Shown: positions 8,945-18,198, counted from the stretch's first letter. The stretch is 64,000 nt of DNA from JBAXTZ01 sp037129925 (GCA_037129925.1 JBAXTZ010000012.1:1-64000), one strand, 5' to 3'. Notes: generated by a model from the sequence alone, not told the origin. Numbers and translations are program-made.

Positions 8945-9985
8945 CTATATTTTTGCGAACATTTTATTATCAATCATATATTCGGCTATCTGCAAAGCGT
9001 TTAAAGCCGCGCCCTTGCGAATTTGATCACCTACGACCCAGAGGTTGAGTCCATTGACGACTGATAAGTCCGCCCGAATCCGTCCGACATAAACATCATT
9101 CTTGTCGGATACATCTAACGGCATCGGATAGAGCATTTCTTGCGGGTCATCTTGAACGGTAACCCCGGGGAATGCGGCAAGCAACTCGCGGGCTTTTTCC
9201 GGTGTAATCGGGCGTTCAAATTCTAAATTTATGGATTCAGAATGACTACGATATACCGGAACTCGCACAGTGGTTGGCGAAATTCCGATAGTATTGTCGC
9301 CAAATATCTTGTGAGTTTCGTGAACCATTTTCATTTCTTCTTTAGTGTAGGCGTTGTCCAAGAAAACATCAATATGCGGAATGAGGTTAAATGCTATTTG
9401 ATAGTGTTTTGACAATGATGCGGATGGTAAAATATTTGCGACCGGTGTGCGGTTCTCGACAACCGCAAGCACTTGGGCGTTCAATTCGTCAATGGCTTCT
9501 TTGCCGGCGCCGGACACCGCCTGATACGTCGATACAACGATACGCTTAATTTTTGCGTAATCATGCAACGGTTTTAATGCCATTAACATAATAATGGTTG
9601 AACAGTTGGGGTTGGCAATTATGCCGTTATGTTTAGCAATTGCTGCCGGGTTAACTTCCGGCACGACTAACGGAACTGTTGGATCCATACGAAAAGCGCT
9701 TGAATTGTCGATAACAACAGCGCCGGCGCGTACTGCATCAAAGGCAAAATCCTTGCTATTGGATCCGCCGGCGAATAAGGCAATGTCGATATCATTAAAT
9801 GATTCACTAGTTGCTTCCTCAACTATATAGTCAACATCATTTACTGGAATAACTTTGCCCGCTGAACGGCTGGATGCTAATAATCGCAATTGATTATACG
9901 GAAAATTTCGTTCTTCAATCAACCGGATGAATTCTTGGCCTACTGCCCCGGTTGCGCCAAGGATGGCTACATTATATTTTTTCAT
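8945..9985 (-). CDS. asd: Aspartate-semialdehyde dehydrogenase
   Basis: Reduces aspartyl phosphate to aspartate semialdehyde with NADPH, the branch point to lysine/diaminopimelate, threonine and methionine. The N-terminal dinucleotide site is GATGAVGQE. The catalytic Cys is in NPNCSTI at about residue 128, and the histidine region is YRSHSES. There are 346 residues from ATG 9985, which has AGGA 8 nt upstream; an in-frame TTG lies one codon earlier. It overlaps the end of the upstream TVP38-like gene by 14 nt, so asd is the last gene of a three-gene unit that ends at the hairpin at 8886-8921. Confidence 0.95.
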   Translation of the reverse strand: MKKYNVAILGATGAVGQEFIRLIEERNFPYNQLRLLASSRSAGKVIPVNDVDYIVEEATSESFNDIDIALFAGGSNSKDFAFDAVRAGAVVIDNSSAFRMDPTVPLVVPEVNPAAIAKHNGIIANPNCSTIIMLMALKPLHDYAKIKRIVVSTYQAVSGAGKEAIDELNAQVLAVVENRTPVANILPSASLSKHYQIAFNLIPHIDVFLDNAYTKEEMKMVHETHKIFGDNTIGISPTTVRVPVYRSHSESINLEFERPITPEKARELLAAFPGVTVQDDPQEMLYPMPLDVSDKNDVYVGRIRADLSVVNGLNLWVVGDQIRKGAALNALQIAEYMIDNKMFAKI

Positions 9986-10670
9986 CAAAAATGTCCTTTC
10001 GATATTTTTTGTGATAACGATAAATAAAAACTACGGTAATTACAACTGAAATGGTCAGTAATCGGAATATCGTTCGCGGTGTTCCGATAAAATACAATCG
10101 GTAGTTGTCAAACAAAGCCTTGGATAAAATTAACGCACCTTTACCCCAAAGACTAGCGCGAATAAACTCATAATATTTCACCTTACAAGTGGCAGAAATA
10201 AAAGTTGCTAATTCAGATGGGAACCACGGTTGTAGACGCATATATAATGTAGTTGTAAAACCATTATTTTCAATAAAACGATAGCATCGAGAAATGAACG
10301 ATTGTCCGATTGCGCGTTTCTCAAATAGACGGGCAAAAAAGAACTTGAAGACGTAAAAGTAAATACTCGCGACCAGTATTTCAAGTAATAGCGCTATTGG
10401 CACCCCGGCAATTTCCCCGTAAAGGTCCAGGCAACATTTGTAAAGAATTGCTTTATTAAATGTCGGTAAAACCGCGCCTAGCAAATATGCAAAAAACAGC
10501 GCAATCGGTGTTATTAAAAAATGATGCAAATTTTTAATATACGCTGACAACGTAATATGATCGCCTGCATAAACGCAGTTGATAATTACACCAACAAATT
10601 CTTGATTATTAATTGCGTACAATGTAATTGCCACGACCAGAGCCGCAAACAGCAGTATTCTCTTTTTCAT
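9972..10670 (-). CDS. TVP38/TMEM64-like (DedA superfamily) membrane protein
   Basis: A 232-residue polytopic membrane protein with an N-terminal hydrophobic helix, a central region with the family's R-[LF]-x-P-W-F-P-x-E-like segment (RLQPWFPSE), and a hydrophobic C-terminal helix followed by a basic tail. Members of this superfamily are linked to lipid scrambling or undecaprenyl-phosphate handling, but the substrate here is unknown. It is a diverged paralogue of the next upstream gene (7-nt gap) and overlaps asd downstream. Confidence 0.75.
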   Translation of the reverse strand: MKKRILLFAALVVAITLYAINNQEFVGVIINCVYAGDHITLSAYIKNLHHFLITPIALFFAYLLGAVLPTFNKAILYKCCLDLYGEIAGVPIALLLEILVASIYFYVFKFFFARLFEKRAIGQSFISRCYRFIENNGFTTTLYMRLQPWFPSELATFISATCKVKYYEFIRASLWGKGALILSKALFDNYRLYFIGTPRTIFRLLTISVVITVVFIYRYHKKYRKDIFDEKI

Positions 10671-10677
10671 AATCTAG

Positions 10678-11439
10678 TTAATCCTTATGTTGATCGTGTT
10701 TATGATGTTGCTCTTCGTGTTTATGATGTTGTTCTTTGAGTTGCTTTTTTTTGGCATTTTGTTTTTTTTGGTAATACATAAAACCGCCGTAAGCGCAAAC
10801 AATGGCGATTATTATCAACAACATGCTTTTTGAACTATCCGGATTATTAATGAAAGCCAAATCGTGGCCCATCAAAACCTTTATAATTATCGGCGGTAGT
10901 TTACCGATAATCGTTGCCAAGATAAAATCACGGAACTTGATTTGACTAATGGCGGCAACGGCGGTAATTATTCCCGATGGCGCTAACGGGAACAGTCGCG
11001 CATACAATAATATCCAAAAACCCTTTTTCGAAGAATAATCTTCGGCTTGCTTCATATATTTGCTTTTAACCAACAGACCATGAACATAGTCGCGAAGAAA
11101 GTAGCGGGCAACAAAAAACATAACCAGGGCGCCGGCAACCTCACCAACCCAACTTATTATTGTTCCCCAGAAAAATCCGTAGATAATTCCCGCAGCTCCT
11201 TCAAGCAACATAAACGGGAAAACGACATCAAACGTCAAAATAATAAATAACAGTATTAGAATAACTACTGCCCAAGGTCCGAAACTGTGCAAATAGTGCG
11301 CCAGAGACTGAATATCCCCTACTGCGATCATCTTCAGACTCTTGTGGAAGAAGTGCGGGTTAATTTCATAAATTCCAACGCATACTGCAATAATAACGAT
11401 CCATGATAATATTTTTCGTAAAAGCTTTTTGTAATTCAC
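10678..11439 (-). CDS. TVP38/TMEM64-like membrane protein with a His-rich tail
   Basis: 253 residues. It has an N-terminal transmembrane helix, several hydrophobic segments, and the SNARE-associated/VTT-type core with F...EGAAGIIYG and YARLFPLAPSG motifs (about residues 75-160). After the last helix comes a soluble tail with a repeated Glu-Gln-His-His-Lys-His pattern (about 10 His in the last 22 residues), which could bind metal. The start is GTG at 11439 with GGAG 7 nt upstream. First gene of the unit that includes its paralogue and asd. Function inferred only from fold. Confidence 0.78.
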   Translation of the reverse strand: MNYKKLLRKILSWIVIIAVCVGIYEINPHFFHKSLKMIAVGDIQSLAHYLHSFGPWAVVILILLFIILTFDVVFPFMLLEGAAGIIYGFFWGTIISWVGEVAGALVMFFVARYFLRDYVHGLLVKSKYMKQAEDYSSKKGFWILLYARLFPLAPSGIITAVAAISQIKFRDFILATIIGKLPPIIIKVLMGHDLAFINNPDSSKSMLLIIIAIVCAYGGFMYYQKKQNAKKKQLKEQHHKHEEQHHKHDQHKD

Positions 11440-11509
11440 AATTTCTCCGATACGAAATCATTTTGCAAAAGTCTGACAGCAATGAAACATTATTTTTTGA
11501 GCGAAAATA

Positions 11510-11538
11510 ATTATAACATATCAGCTGACTGACTGCCA
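11510..11538 (-). promoter_or_regulatory. Putative promoter of the TVP38-TVP38-asd unit
   Basis: On the minus strand a perfect TATAAT (11515-11510) is preceded by TGT (extended -10) and, 17 nt upstream, by TGGCAG as a weak -35. It lies in the 127-nt gap between recG and the GTG start at 11439. No terminator hairpin for recG is evident in this gap. Confidence 0.55.
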
Positions 11539-11566
11539 GCCTATACTGCGGTGAATATTTTTCCTG

Positions 11567-13594
11567 CTAGTTTTTTAACAGTTCAGGTGTTGTCGCAAAA
11601 TGGCTATCGATATAGTCTGTTAAAGTTTTTTGCCCATCGGGGTGTAAAATGATAGCAGCAACGGCAGCTTTAGCTTTGATCATTAGCGGATAATCAGCGA
11701 TAATATCCCCAATCTTAAAGTCACTCAAACCGTGTTGTCGCAAACCGAAAAACTGCCCAACACCGCGAAATTGCAAATCCAGGTCTGATATTTCGAAACC
11801 ATCGTTACAATCAGTAAACGCCATCAGCCGGCGCACTGTGTCGGGATTACTGCTTTCGCTGAGCAAAATACAGTACGATTGATGCGCGCCCCTGCCAACG
11901 CGCCCGCGTAATTGATGCAACTGTGACAAACCAAACCGGTCAGCAGCCTCGATAATCATTACTGCCGCGTTCGGTATGTCAATTCCTACTTCGATTACTG
12001 TAGTAGCAATCATCACCGACGCTTGACCATCAGCAAACAATTGCATTGCGACATCTTTTTCAGGCTGTTTCATTTGTCCATGCAACAGCACGCAGCAACT
12101 ATCTTGAAAAAAAGTTGTCGATAACTCGTTATACAATGCTATCGCTGACTGAGCTTGCAATTTCTCGGATTCTTCAATCAACGGACACACCACAAATACT
12201 TGCCGTCCAGACTTGACTTGGCTGAACGCGAAATCATAAACTGCTTTTCTTTTTTTGGAGTCACGCAGATAAGTTTTTACCGGCTTCCGCCCTGGCGGCA
12301 ATTGCTTTATTGTAGAAATATCCAAATCGCCAAAAACAGTCAATGCTAATGTTCGCGGAATCGGTGTTGCTGTCATAACAAGCATGTGCGGATTATTGCC
12401 TTTGGCTTTAAGACGCGCACGTTGTTCTACACCAAACCGATGTTGTTCGTCGGTTACAACTAAACCAAGATTACTAAATTCAACTTTCTCTTGGATTACC
12501 GCGTGAGTGCCGATGACAACATCAATTTCTCCGGTGGCAATTGCCTTGAGTGTTACCGGTTTTGTTTTACTTTTGCCTGTTAGTAACGCGATTTTTACGC
12601 CAATTGACGAGAAATAACTTTGCAAAAAACTGTAATGCTGCGTTGCCAAGACTTCAGTTGGCGCCATTAATGTTGCCTGATAACCATTATCAACAGCGCT
12701 AATCAATGCTAAGGCGGCAACAACTGTTTTTCCTGATCCAACGTCGCCTTGCACTAATCGCTCCATCGGGTAGTCGTTTTGCAAATCCGCACTAATTTCC
12801 TGCCAAACTTCAACTTGCGCCTTTGTCAATTGAAATGGTAGTAACTGCAAAAACTGCTCCGATTTTGTTTTCTTAACAAATTTTGCTACACTCTTTTCAC
12901 CTTTATTATGCATCCGGTGCATAAATATGCAAGCTTGTAAAGCGAAAAACTCTTCAAATATCAGTCTGTCACGTGCCGGTTTAATAACTTGCATAGTGCT
13001 TGGTTGATGAATATCCCGAATTGCCTGCCAGTAATCAATAAGTTCAGTTTCGCGAATTACTTTTTCTGGTATTGCTGATTCCGGTTTGACTATCTCCAAT
13101 AAATTAGCAAGAATATTTCGGATAGTTTTGCTGGTTAAACCTTCGGTTAAGCGATATATTGGAACTATACCCATATTGTGAAAATCTTCGATGCTGTCAA
13201 ATAGTTCAAACTCCGGATTTGTCATATTAACGCCAAAATTATTCCGCTCAATTTTCCCATAAGCTGATATTACCAGACCGACGCGAAACTGTTTTTCGCG
13301 AAATTGCTGGTTAAACCAAATTAAATTCATAGCTCCGCCGGCGTCAATTATCCGTACCGTAGTGATATGTAATCCAGCGCGAATTTTTCTGCCATCCACC
13401 GTTACTATCTTGCCATACACCGCCAAAACATCACCGTTTTGTAAATGTCTGGTAATGCCTACTTGACTCCGGTCTTCATAGCGCGTCGGATAATGCTCCA
13501 ATAAGTCGCGAAAATCAAAAATATTCATTTTACCAAGAAGTACCGAGCGTACATCACCTACGCCTTTTAAATAACGAATTGGAGTTGATAGCAT
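11567..13594 (-). CDS. recG: ATP-dependent DNA helicase RecG
   Basis: A branch-migrating helicase that remodels stalled forks and recombination intermediates. The N-terminal wedge/OB domain is followed by superfamily 2 helicase motifs: Walker A GDVGSGKT, a DEQH box in TDEQHRFGVEQR, TATPIPRT, and QLRGRVGRG in motif VI, then the RecG C-terminal segment. I chose ATG 13594 (MLSTPIRYLKGVG), where RecG proteins normally begin; the frame is open to 13648, so 18 more residues are possible. Divergent from rpmB. Confidence 0.93.
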   Translation of the reverse strand: MLSTPIRYLKGVGDVRSVLLGKMNIFDFRDLLEHYPTRYEDRSQVGITRHLQNGDVLAVYGKIVTVDGRKIRAGLHITTVRIIDAGGAMNLIWFNQQFREKQFRVGLVISAYGKIERNNFGVNMTNPEFELFDSIEDFHNMGIVPIYRLTEGLTSKTIRNILANLLEIVKPESAIPEKVIRETELIDYWQAIRDIHQPSTMQVIKPARDRLIFEEFFALQACIFMHRMHNKGEKSVAKFVKKTKSEQFLQLLPFQLTKAQVEVWQEISADLQNDYPMERLVQGDVGSGKTVVAALALISAVDNGYQATLMAPTEVLATQHYSFLQSYFSSIGVKIALLTGKSKTKPVTLKAIATGEIDVVIGTHAVIQEKVEFSNLGLVVTDEQHRFGVEQRARLKAKGNNPHMLVMTATPIPRTLALTVFGDLDISTIKQLPPGRKPVKTYLRDSKKRKAVYDFAFSQVKSGRQVFVVCPLIEESEKLQAQSAIALYNELSTTFFQDSCCVLLHGQMKQPEKDVAMQLFADGQASVMIATTVIEVGIDIPNAAVMIIEAADRFGLSQLHQLRGRVGRGAHQSYCILLSESSNPDTVRRLMAFTDCNDGFEISDLDLQFRGVGQFFGLRQHGLSDFKIGDIIADYPLMIKAKAAVAAIILHPDGQKTLTDYIDSHFATTPELLKN

Positions 13595-13727
13595 TGTCCA
13601 AGACCTAACCTTCAACCAGTATTTACGAATTTTAGGAATATTATACATTATTTGCTTGCTTAGCTACCACTTTTATATTAAAATATTAATGTTTTATGAA
13701 CATAACCCGACAGGAGGTATGATAGAT

Positions 13728-13916
13728 ATGGCAAATATTTGCGAAATCTGCGGAAAGACTACAGCGAGTGGTAACAACGTCAGCCACTCTCATTTAAAGA
13801 CTCGCCGCAAGTGGAAACCGAATATTCAAACAGTACGAGCCATTGTTAAGGGCGTAACAGTTCGCCTTAACACTTGCACTCGTTGCCTGCGTTCCGGCAA
13901 AATCGAACGCGCCTGA
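13728..13916 (+). CDS. rpmB: 50S ribosomal protein L28
   Basis: A 62-residue large-subunit protein. It keeps the four-cysteine zinc-binding form: CEIC near the N-terminus and CTRC near the C-terminus. The family core is present (LKTRRKWKPN, VRLNTCTRCLRSGKI). The start is ATG 13728, with AGGAGG ending 10 nt upstream; an in-frame ATG at 13719 touches the ribosome site and is unlikely. One of only two plus-strand genes in the window. It stands alone, divergent from recG and convergent with hslO, and ends in a strong terminator. Confidence 0.97.
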   Translation: MANICEICGKTTASGNNVSHSHLKTRRKWKPNIQTVRAIVKGVTVRLNTCTRCLRSGKIERA

Positions 13917-13933
13917 TTTGCAACAAATAAATT

Positions 13934-13977
13934 AAGGATTCACTGAAGCGCTACGCTTTGAGTGAATCCTTTTTTTA
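13934..13977. terminator. Bidirectional intrinsic terminator between rpmB and hslO
   Basis: AAGGATTCACT (13934-13944) pairs perfectly with AGTGAATCCTT (13961-13971), and the loop contains a second small stem (GAAGCG/CGCTTT). It is followed by T7 for the plus strand. The hslO stop codon sits at its right edge, so the same hairpin can end both converging transcripts. Confidence 0.9.
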
Positions 13978-14859
13978 ATTTGCAGCTTGCCTTGAATCGA
14001 TAAGTGCAGCAATTTCAGCCCGCGTTACGAAATGTTTCTCGTTGCAAAAGTGACAGATCATTTCTGTAGTCTCCTGTTCGAGTAAATGCTCTAAATCGGC
14101 AGTCGGCAGACTACCCAGGACAAGTACAATCCGTTGATAATCGCAATTACACTTGAACCGGACGGTCTTCGTCGAAGTTACGTTATATTCTATTCCAAAA
14201 AACAATGCCGCTAGTAACGCCTCAGCAGAATTATCTGAAGCCAACAAGATATCGGTCACGCCACATATTTTCTCGATATTCGACTCTAATAGTGAAAGCG
14301 TTTGTTCCGAACAATCCGGTAACGCCATTACCAAAAAGCCCCCGGCTGTCGTAATAGTGTTATCTGGATTAATCCACACGCCCAGTCCGACCGCTGAAGC
14401 TATTTGCTCCGATTTTTGCAGATAATTTGCAAAATCATCACCAATTTCCCCGTTAACCAGTTCCGCGGCGCCGGTAAAAGTCTGTCCAGTTGTCGGTGAA
14501 TAGCGGGAGACGTATATATTCCCTAAACCACCAACCAATTCTCCAACATTTAACTTTCCCGGTAGCTTGGCTGCTACATCAGCGCCGGCATTTTGCGCGT
14601 AACCGCGAACGTTTCCGTCTGAATCGGCAGTTGCGATAATATTTCCCAGTTGTCCAGCACCGGCAATGCGCACGGAAATATTCTCATTGTTTTTCATTGT
14701 TTCAGTATATAAAGCTGTAGCAATCATCGTTCGTCCAAGAGCCGCGGCAGCCGTCGGCGAACATTGATGTCTATGGCTTGCTTCATTACATAATTCAGGC
14801 ATACTGCCGGCAAAAGCTACCAGACCTTCAGAACTTGCACGGATGATATAATCATTCAT
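13975..14859 (-). CDS. hslO: Redox-regulated chaperone Hsp33
   Basis: A holdase chaperone activated by oxidative unfolding. The 294-residue protein has the Hsp33 N-terminal domain (SGLV..A.T-like start, GRTMIATAL, GNIIATADSDG) and the C-terminal zinc switch: CNC at about residues 234-236 and CHFC at about 265-268, complete for Zn-thiolate switching. The ATG overlaps the yfcE stop region by 8 nt. It is the last gene of the ylxM-ffh...hslO transcription unit. Confidence 0.95.
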   Translation of the reverse strand: MNDYIIRASSEGLVAFAGSMPELCNEASHRHQCSPTAAAALGRTMIATALYTETMKNNENISVRIAGAGQLGNIIATADSDGNVRGYAQNAGADVAAKLPGKLNVGELVGGLGNIYVSRYSPTTGQTFTGAAELVNGEIGDDFANYLQKSEQIASAVGLGVWINPDNTITTAGGFLVMALPDCSEQTLSLLESNIEKICGVTDILLASDNSAEALLAALFFGIEYNVTSTKTVRFKCNCDYQRIVLVLGSLPTADLEHLLEQETTEMICHFCNEKHFVTRAEIAALIDSRQAAN

Positions 14860-15415
14860 TAATATTCACCTGTTTATATATTTCACCATTATCGCAGTAG
14901 ATTATCTTAATGACATTCCTGTCCCAGAGCGCAATGGTTCCCCGCTTGTTTTCCAATTTTGAGAGCGACGGCGAACCGGGGTTCAGATAAACAATGCTGT
15001 CGATTATTTCCAAAACCGGAACATGAATATGGCCATATATCATGATGTTGGCTTTAAACCGCCGCGCTACTTTTTTTATTTCTTCAGCATCGTCAAAATA
15101 ATGTCCATGCGCCATGACAATTCGCTTGTCTGCCAGATGAGCTAGAACGTATGGCGTTTGAATCGGGTGTTCCAGCACCATATTGTCTACTTCAGAATCG
15201 CAATTTCCGTGTGCGAACAATATTGTGTTTGGCAATGCGTTGAAATCTTCGGCAAGTTTTTTTGGATCATAGCCCGGCAAAATCGGATTGCGCGGACCAT
15301 GTGACAAAATGTCTCCGGCATGTAAAATAAAGTCACAGTCAAAAAAATATTTTTCATACACAGAACGCCAACTATCGTACATTCCATGTGTGTCGCTGAT
15401 AATGCCAATTTTCAT
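14852..15415 (-). CDS. yfcE: YfcE/MJ0936-type metallophosphodiesterase
   Basis: A calcineurin-like phosphoesterase of 187 residues. Metal-binding motifs are in order: ISDTHG (residues 6-11), HAGD, HGNCD, AHGHYF and YGHIHVP. The family hydrolyses phosphodiester bonds; the natural substrate is unknown. The start ATG 15415 (MKIGIISDTHG) has GGAG about 9 nt upstream. The reading frame is open to 15472, but that stretch overlaps the upstream methyltransferase gene. Confidence 0.93.
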   Translation of the reverse strand: MKIGIISDTHGMYDSWRSVYEKYFFDCDFILHAGDILSHGPRNPILPGYDPKKLAEDFNALPNTILFAHGNCDSEVDNMVLEHPIQTPYVLAHLADKRIVMAHGHYFDDAEEIKKVARRFKANIMIYGHIHVPVLEIIDSIVYLNPGSPSLSKLENKRGTIALWDRNVIKIIYCDNGEIYKQVNINE

Positions 15416-15420
15416 AATTG

Positions 15421-15978
15421 TTACACTCCAAGTAAACGATCCAAAATTATTGCCACTGCCGAACGAACGCATAGATGATTATAATCATTACGACTGCGAA
15501 TCGGCTCAAGAATGTAATCGAAGCTTGCCATCATTGACTGCTCGATGCCGTTTCCAGTGCCAAATAACAGTAAAACCGGCTGGTTGTCGGTCTCGATTCG
15601 CGCCCGTAATGACTGATAACTAACGCTATTCGGGTATTCGCGGGCGTCGGTAGTTACGACAATTGGCTGCTGCCCTTCGGCCGCAGTTATTTCTTTAATT
15701 GCGTCTTCAATCGACGTAATGACTGTTGTGCTATTTAACGCTTGTTTACGATCCGGATTATAAGTTCCGCCAAATCCGTCACGCCAATAGTCCAGAATCT
15801 GTGTTGCTAATTCTTGCTGTTGCGTCAGCGGGTGAATAATGAAATATTTCTTGATGCCATAAGTCATCGCTGTTCGTGAAATGTCATGAATATCCAAATT
15901 AGTTATCGCAGTAGCAATTACTTCATAATATTTATTTAAAATCGGATAATGTACCAAACCGATATAAACTGTTGCCAT
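15421..15978 (-). CDS. SPOUT-type RNA methyltransferase downstream of trmD
   Basis: A protein of about 185 residues resembling the RNA methyltransferase family often found beside trmD in Firmicutes and deltaproteobacteria (PF09936 type). Visible hallmarks are the start VYIGLVHYPILNK, the glycine-rich SAM knot region LLLFGTGNGI near residue 140, and the C-terminal RS-x-x-DYNHL-x-VRSA motif. The target nucleotide is unknown to me. ATG 15978 is chosen over GTG 15984, which lies inside the AGGAG site. Thirty-five nt after trmD, 5 nt before yfcE. Confidence 0.85.
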   Translation of the reverse strand: MATVYIGLVHYPILNKYYEVIATAITNLDIHDISRTAMTYGIKKYFIIHPLTQQQELATQILDYWRDGFGGTYNPDRKQALNSTTVITSIEDAIKEITAAEGQQPIVVTTDAREYPNSVSYQSLRARIETDNQPVLLLFGTGNGIEQSMMASFDYILEPIRSRNDYNHLCVRSAVAIILDRLLGV

Positions 15979-16013
15979 CGCCACTCCTATCGTAGATGCT
16001 ATAACTCATAGAA

Positions 16014-16712
16014 CTACTCATCCGTTTCCTTGTCAACAAACAAATCCGGTCGATGCTTCATGGTGACATTGATTGCTTGCTGTTTGCGCCAGCGTTTAAT
16101 TTCAGCGTGATTGCCATTCAACAATACCTCTGGCGCTATTAATTTACGGTATTCACGCGGTCGCGTGTATTGCGGATATTCGAGCAAAGCTTCCGAGAAA
16201 GACTCATCGGTATTGCTAGAGTCACTTCCTAAAACACCATCCAGCAACCGCGCTACGCTATCGATAATAACCATCGCCGGTAATTCACCACCGGTCAATA
16301 CATAATCGCCAATTGATAGAGATTCGTCAATCAATGTTTCACGAACACGATCGTCAATTCCCTCGTAATGACCACAAATAAAGATTAACTGATCGCAAGC
16401 GCTCAAATTGCGGGCTATAGCTTGATTAAATTGTTTACCAACCGGGCTTAGCAAAATTGTTCTACTACTCTCTAACGATGATTTGGCTCGAATATGTTCA
16501 ATAGCCCGAAAAATCGACTCCGGACGCATAATCATTCCCGGACCACCTCCAAATGGGTAATCATCAACTGAGTTGTGTTTGTTAAAAGCAAAGTCGCGGG
16601 GATTAATTATTTTAATAGTCAAATAATCAGCATCTACTGCTCGTTTGATAATGCTATGGGCGAACGGCCCTGCAAACATCTCCGGAAATAGCGAGATTAT
16701 AAATATTTTCAT
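16014..16712 (-). CDS. trmD: tRNA (guanine-N1-)-methyltransferase TrmD
   Basis: Methylates G37 of tRNAs with a 3'-adjacent G, preventing frameshifting. This SPOUT enzyme has 232 residues with DDYPFGGGPGM (about 50-60), CGHYEGIDDRV and a trefoil-knot SAM site SIGDYVLTGGE. The C-terminus keeps the PQYTRPREYR region. The ATG is 1 nt after the rimM stop, the standard rimM-trmD pairing. Confidence 0.97.
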   Translation of the reverse strand: MKIFIISLFPEMFAGPFAHSIIKRAVDADYLTIKIINPRDFAFNKHNSVDDYPFGGGPGMIMRPESIFRAIEHIRAKSSLESSRTILLSPVGKQFNQAIARNLSACDQLIFICGHYEGIDDRVRETLIDESLSIGDYVLTGGELPAMVIIDSVARLLDGVLGSDSSNTDESFSEALLEYPQYTRPREYRKLIAPEVLLNGNHAEIKRWRKQQAINVTMKHRPDLFVDKETDE

Positions 16713-16713
16713 G

Positions 16714-17202
16714 TTATAATTCCGCCAGCCGCTTCACTTCGATACGCTTGTTAGCAATATCGATCTTCTTTACTACTTGCTTTAACGCGGGAATGAGCAA
16801 TTGACCATTTTGCGTTTCAACCACATAAACATCATTGCTGCCAGTACTCAAAACGTCTTTGACAATTCCTAATAAAACACCATCTTCAAAGGTTTGACAA
16901 TCTATGATGTCATAAACATAATAATTATCTTTTGCTAATCGTACAGTAGCCTTCTCGTCAACACAGAGATATTTGCCGCGCATTTTTTCAGCGGTATTGC
17001 GATCGGCAACGCCGGAAATGCGCAAAATAACGCGATCGTTTAGTACTGTCGCGCTTAAGATATTGTATTCATTTTCATCAATAAAAACTGTTTTAGTTTG
17101 TTTAAAGCGCTGCGGAAAATCCGTCAGCGCTTTAACATTTACTTCCCCGGATATTCCATGAGCCGAGGTAATTATTCCGATTTTTATCAGTAAGTTATCC
17201 AT
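16714..17202 (-). CDS. rimM: 16S rRNA processing protein RimM
   Basis: A 30S maturation factor that binds S19. It has 162 residues with an N-terminal beta-barrel (GIITSAHGISGEVNVK, an ordinary RimM start) and a C-terminal PRC barrel (YYVYDIIDCQ, VKDVLSTGSNDVYVV, LIPALKQVVKKIDI). It lies between ylqD (2-nt gap) and trmD (1-nt gap). Confidence 0.96.
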   Translation of the reverse strand: MDNLLIKIGIITSAHGISGEVNVKALTDFPQRFKQTKTVFIDENEYNILSATVLNDRVILRISGVADRNTAEKMRGKYLCVDEKATVRLAKDNYYVYDIIDCQTFEDGVLLGIVKDVLSTGSNDVYVVETQNGQLLIPALKQVVKKIDIANKRIEVKRLAEL

Positions 17203-17204
17203 GA

Positions 17205-17618
17205 TTATTCAGCCGTTTTGATTTCGACAATTTTTCCGTCTTCGACCAATATCGACTGTCCCATAATTACGCTGAGATCATCGCCAACGCCTATTTCGAC
17301 CATTCTTTCCATATTGCCCTGTTGTACTACCGCGCCGATTTCTAACATCGCAGTTTCTTTGACTCGCTCAAGCATATGGGTTTTTAGGTCTACTCGCTGT
17401 TTTTTTTCAGCGTCGATTTGTTGACGCAAAGCGGTCATTCCGCTTGGATCAACTTTTAATTGCTCAGCCATAATTCGCTTGCCATGGAATTCCAATTGTT
17501 GTAACTCCATATCAGTTTTCTTAATCGCTTCCTGCAATTCCGTCGCCAACTGGGCTTTTAGACTGTCAGTTACCACTGCGTTTACGGTAATTGGCACTTT
17601 GATTGTGATTTTTTGCAT
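17205..17618 (-). CDS. ylqD: YlqD family protein
   Basis: 137 residues. The central part (about residues 20-85) is charged and helical, predicted coiled coil, flanked by beta-rich ends (ITIKVPITVNAVVTD; a C-terminal GDDLSV...VEDGKIVEI). This matches the small YlqD family found in the rpsP-rimM-trmD region of Firmicutes; its biochemical role is not established. Spacing to khpA is 17 nt and to rimM 2 nt. Confidence 0.85.
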   Translation of the reverse strand: MQKITIKVPITVNAVVTDSLKAQLATELQEAIKKTDMELQQLEFHGKRIMAEQLKVDPSGMTALRQQIDAEKKQRVDLKTHMLERVKETAMLEIGAVVQQGNMERMVEIGVGDDLSVIMGQSILVEDGKIVEIKTAE

Positions 17619-17635
17619 TTAATATTTCCTCAAAC

Positions 17636-17866
17636 TTAAATAATATCTACTGTAACTTTTTCGTCACCATTAACAGCCGCAGCAGCTTTTACTACCGCTC
17701 GCACTGCTTTGGCAATTCGTCCATGCTTGCCAATAACCCGTCCGGTATCGTTCTCATTAACTTTTACTTCGTAAACCGTCATTCCTTCAGATATTTTTTC
17801 CGTTATGACGACTTCCTCGGGGTGATTAACCAGCGACTTTACGATATATTCGACTACATCTTTCAT
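17636..17866 (-). CDS. khpA: RNA-binding KH-domain protein KhpA
   Basis: A 76-residue single KH domain with the GxxG RNA-binding loop in RVIGKHGRIAKAVR (about residues 40-53). In other Firmicutes KhpA pairs with KhpB and affects cell elongation and RNA stability. It follows rpsP by 13 nt, its conserved position. Confidence 0.95.
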   Translation of the reverse strand: MKDVVEYIVKSLVNHPEEVVITEKISEGMTVYEVKVNENDTGRVIGKHGRIAKAVRAVVKAAAAVNGDEKVTVDII

Positions 17867-17879
17867 AATGCCTCACAGA

Positions 17880-18143
17880 TTATTTTTGCTCGCTAAACTT
17901 TTTGTTTATGCCGACTTGTTTGAATAAGTTTTTAACAGTGTCCGTCGGTTGCGCGCCTTTTAGTAGCCATGCCATTGCTTTTTCTTCGTCGATTTTAACT
18001 GCTGCCGGTTGTTTGGTGGCATCATAAGTGCCAATAATTTCGATAAAGCGACCATCGCGTGGCGCGCGAGAATCTGCAACCACTATCCGATAGAAGGGAT
18101 TTTTCTTGGAACCTTGACGATTTAAACGAATTTTTACTGCCAT
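17880..18143 (-). CDS. rpsP: 30S ribosomal protein S16
   Basis: An 87-residue ribosomal protein with the usual start MAVKIRLNRQGSKKNPFYRIVV, only part of which is needed for recognition (RQGSKKNPFYR), followed by DSRAPRDGRFIE. The ATG has a GGAG about 8 nt upstream. It follows ffh by 55 nt. Confidence 0.98.
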   Translation of the reverse strand: MAVKIRLNRQGSKKNPFYRIVVADSRAPRDGRFIEIIGTYDATKQPAAVKIDEEKAMAWLLKGAQPTDTVKNLFKQVGINKKFSEQK

Positions 18144-18198
18144 GATAAGTCTCCTTAATTTTATAAAATATTTATGTAAATGCTATTGCATATTACTA

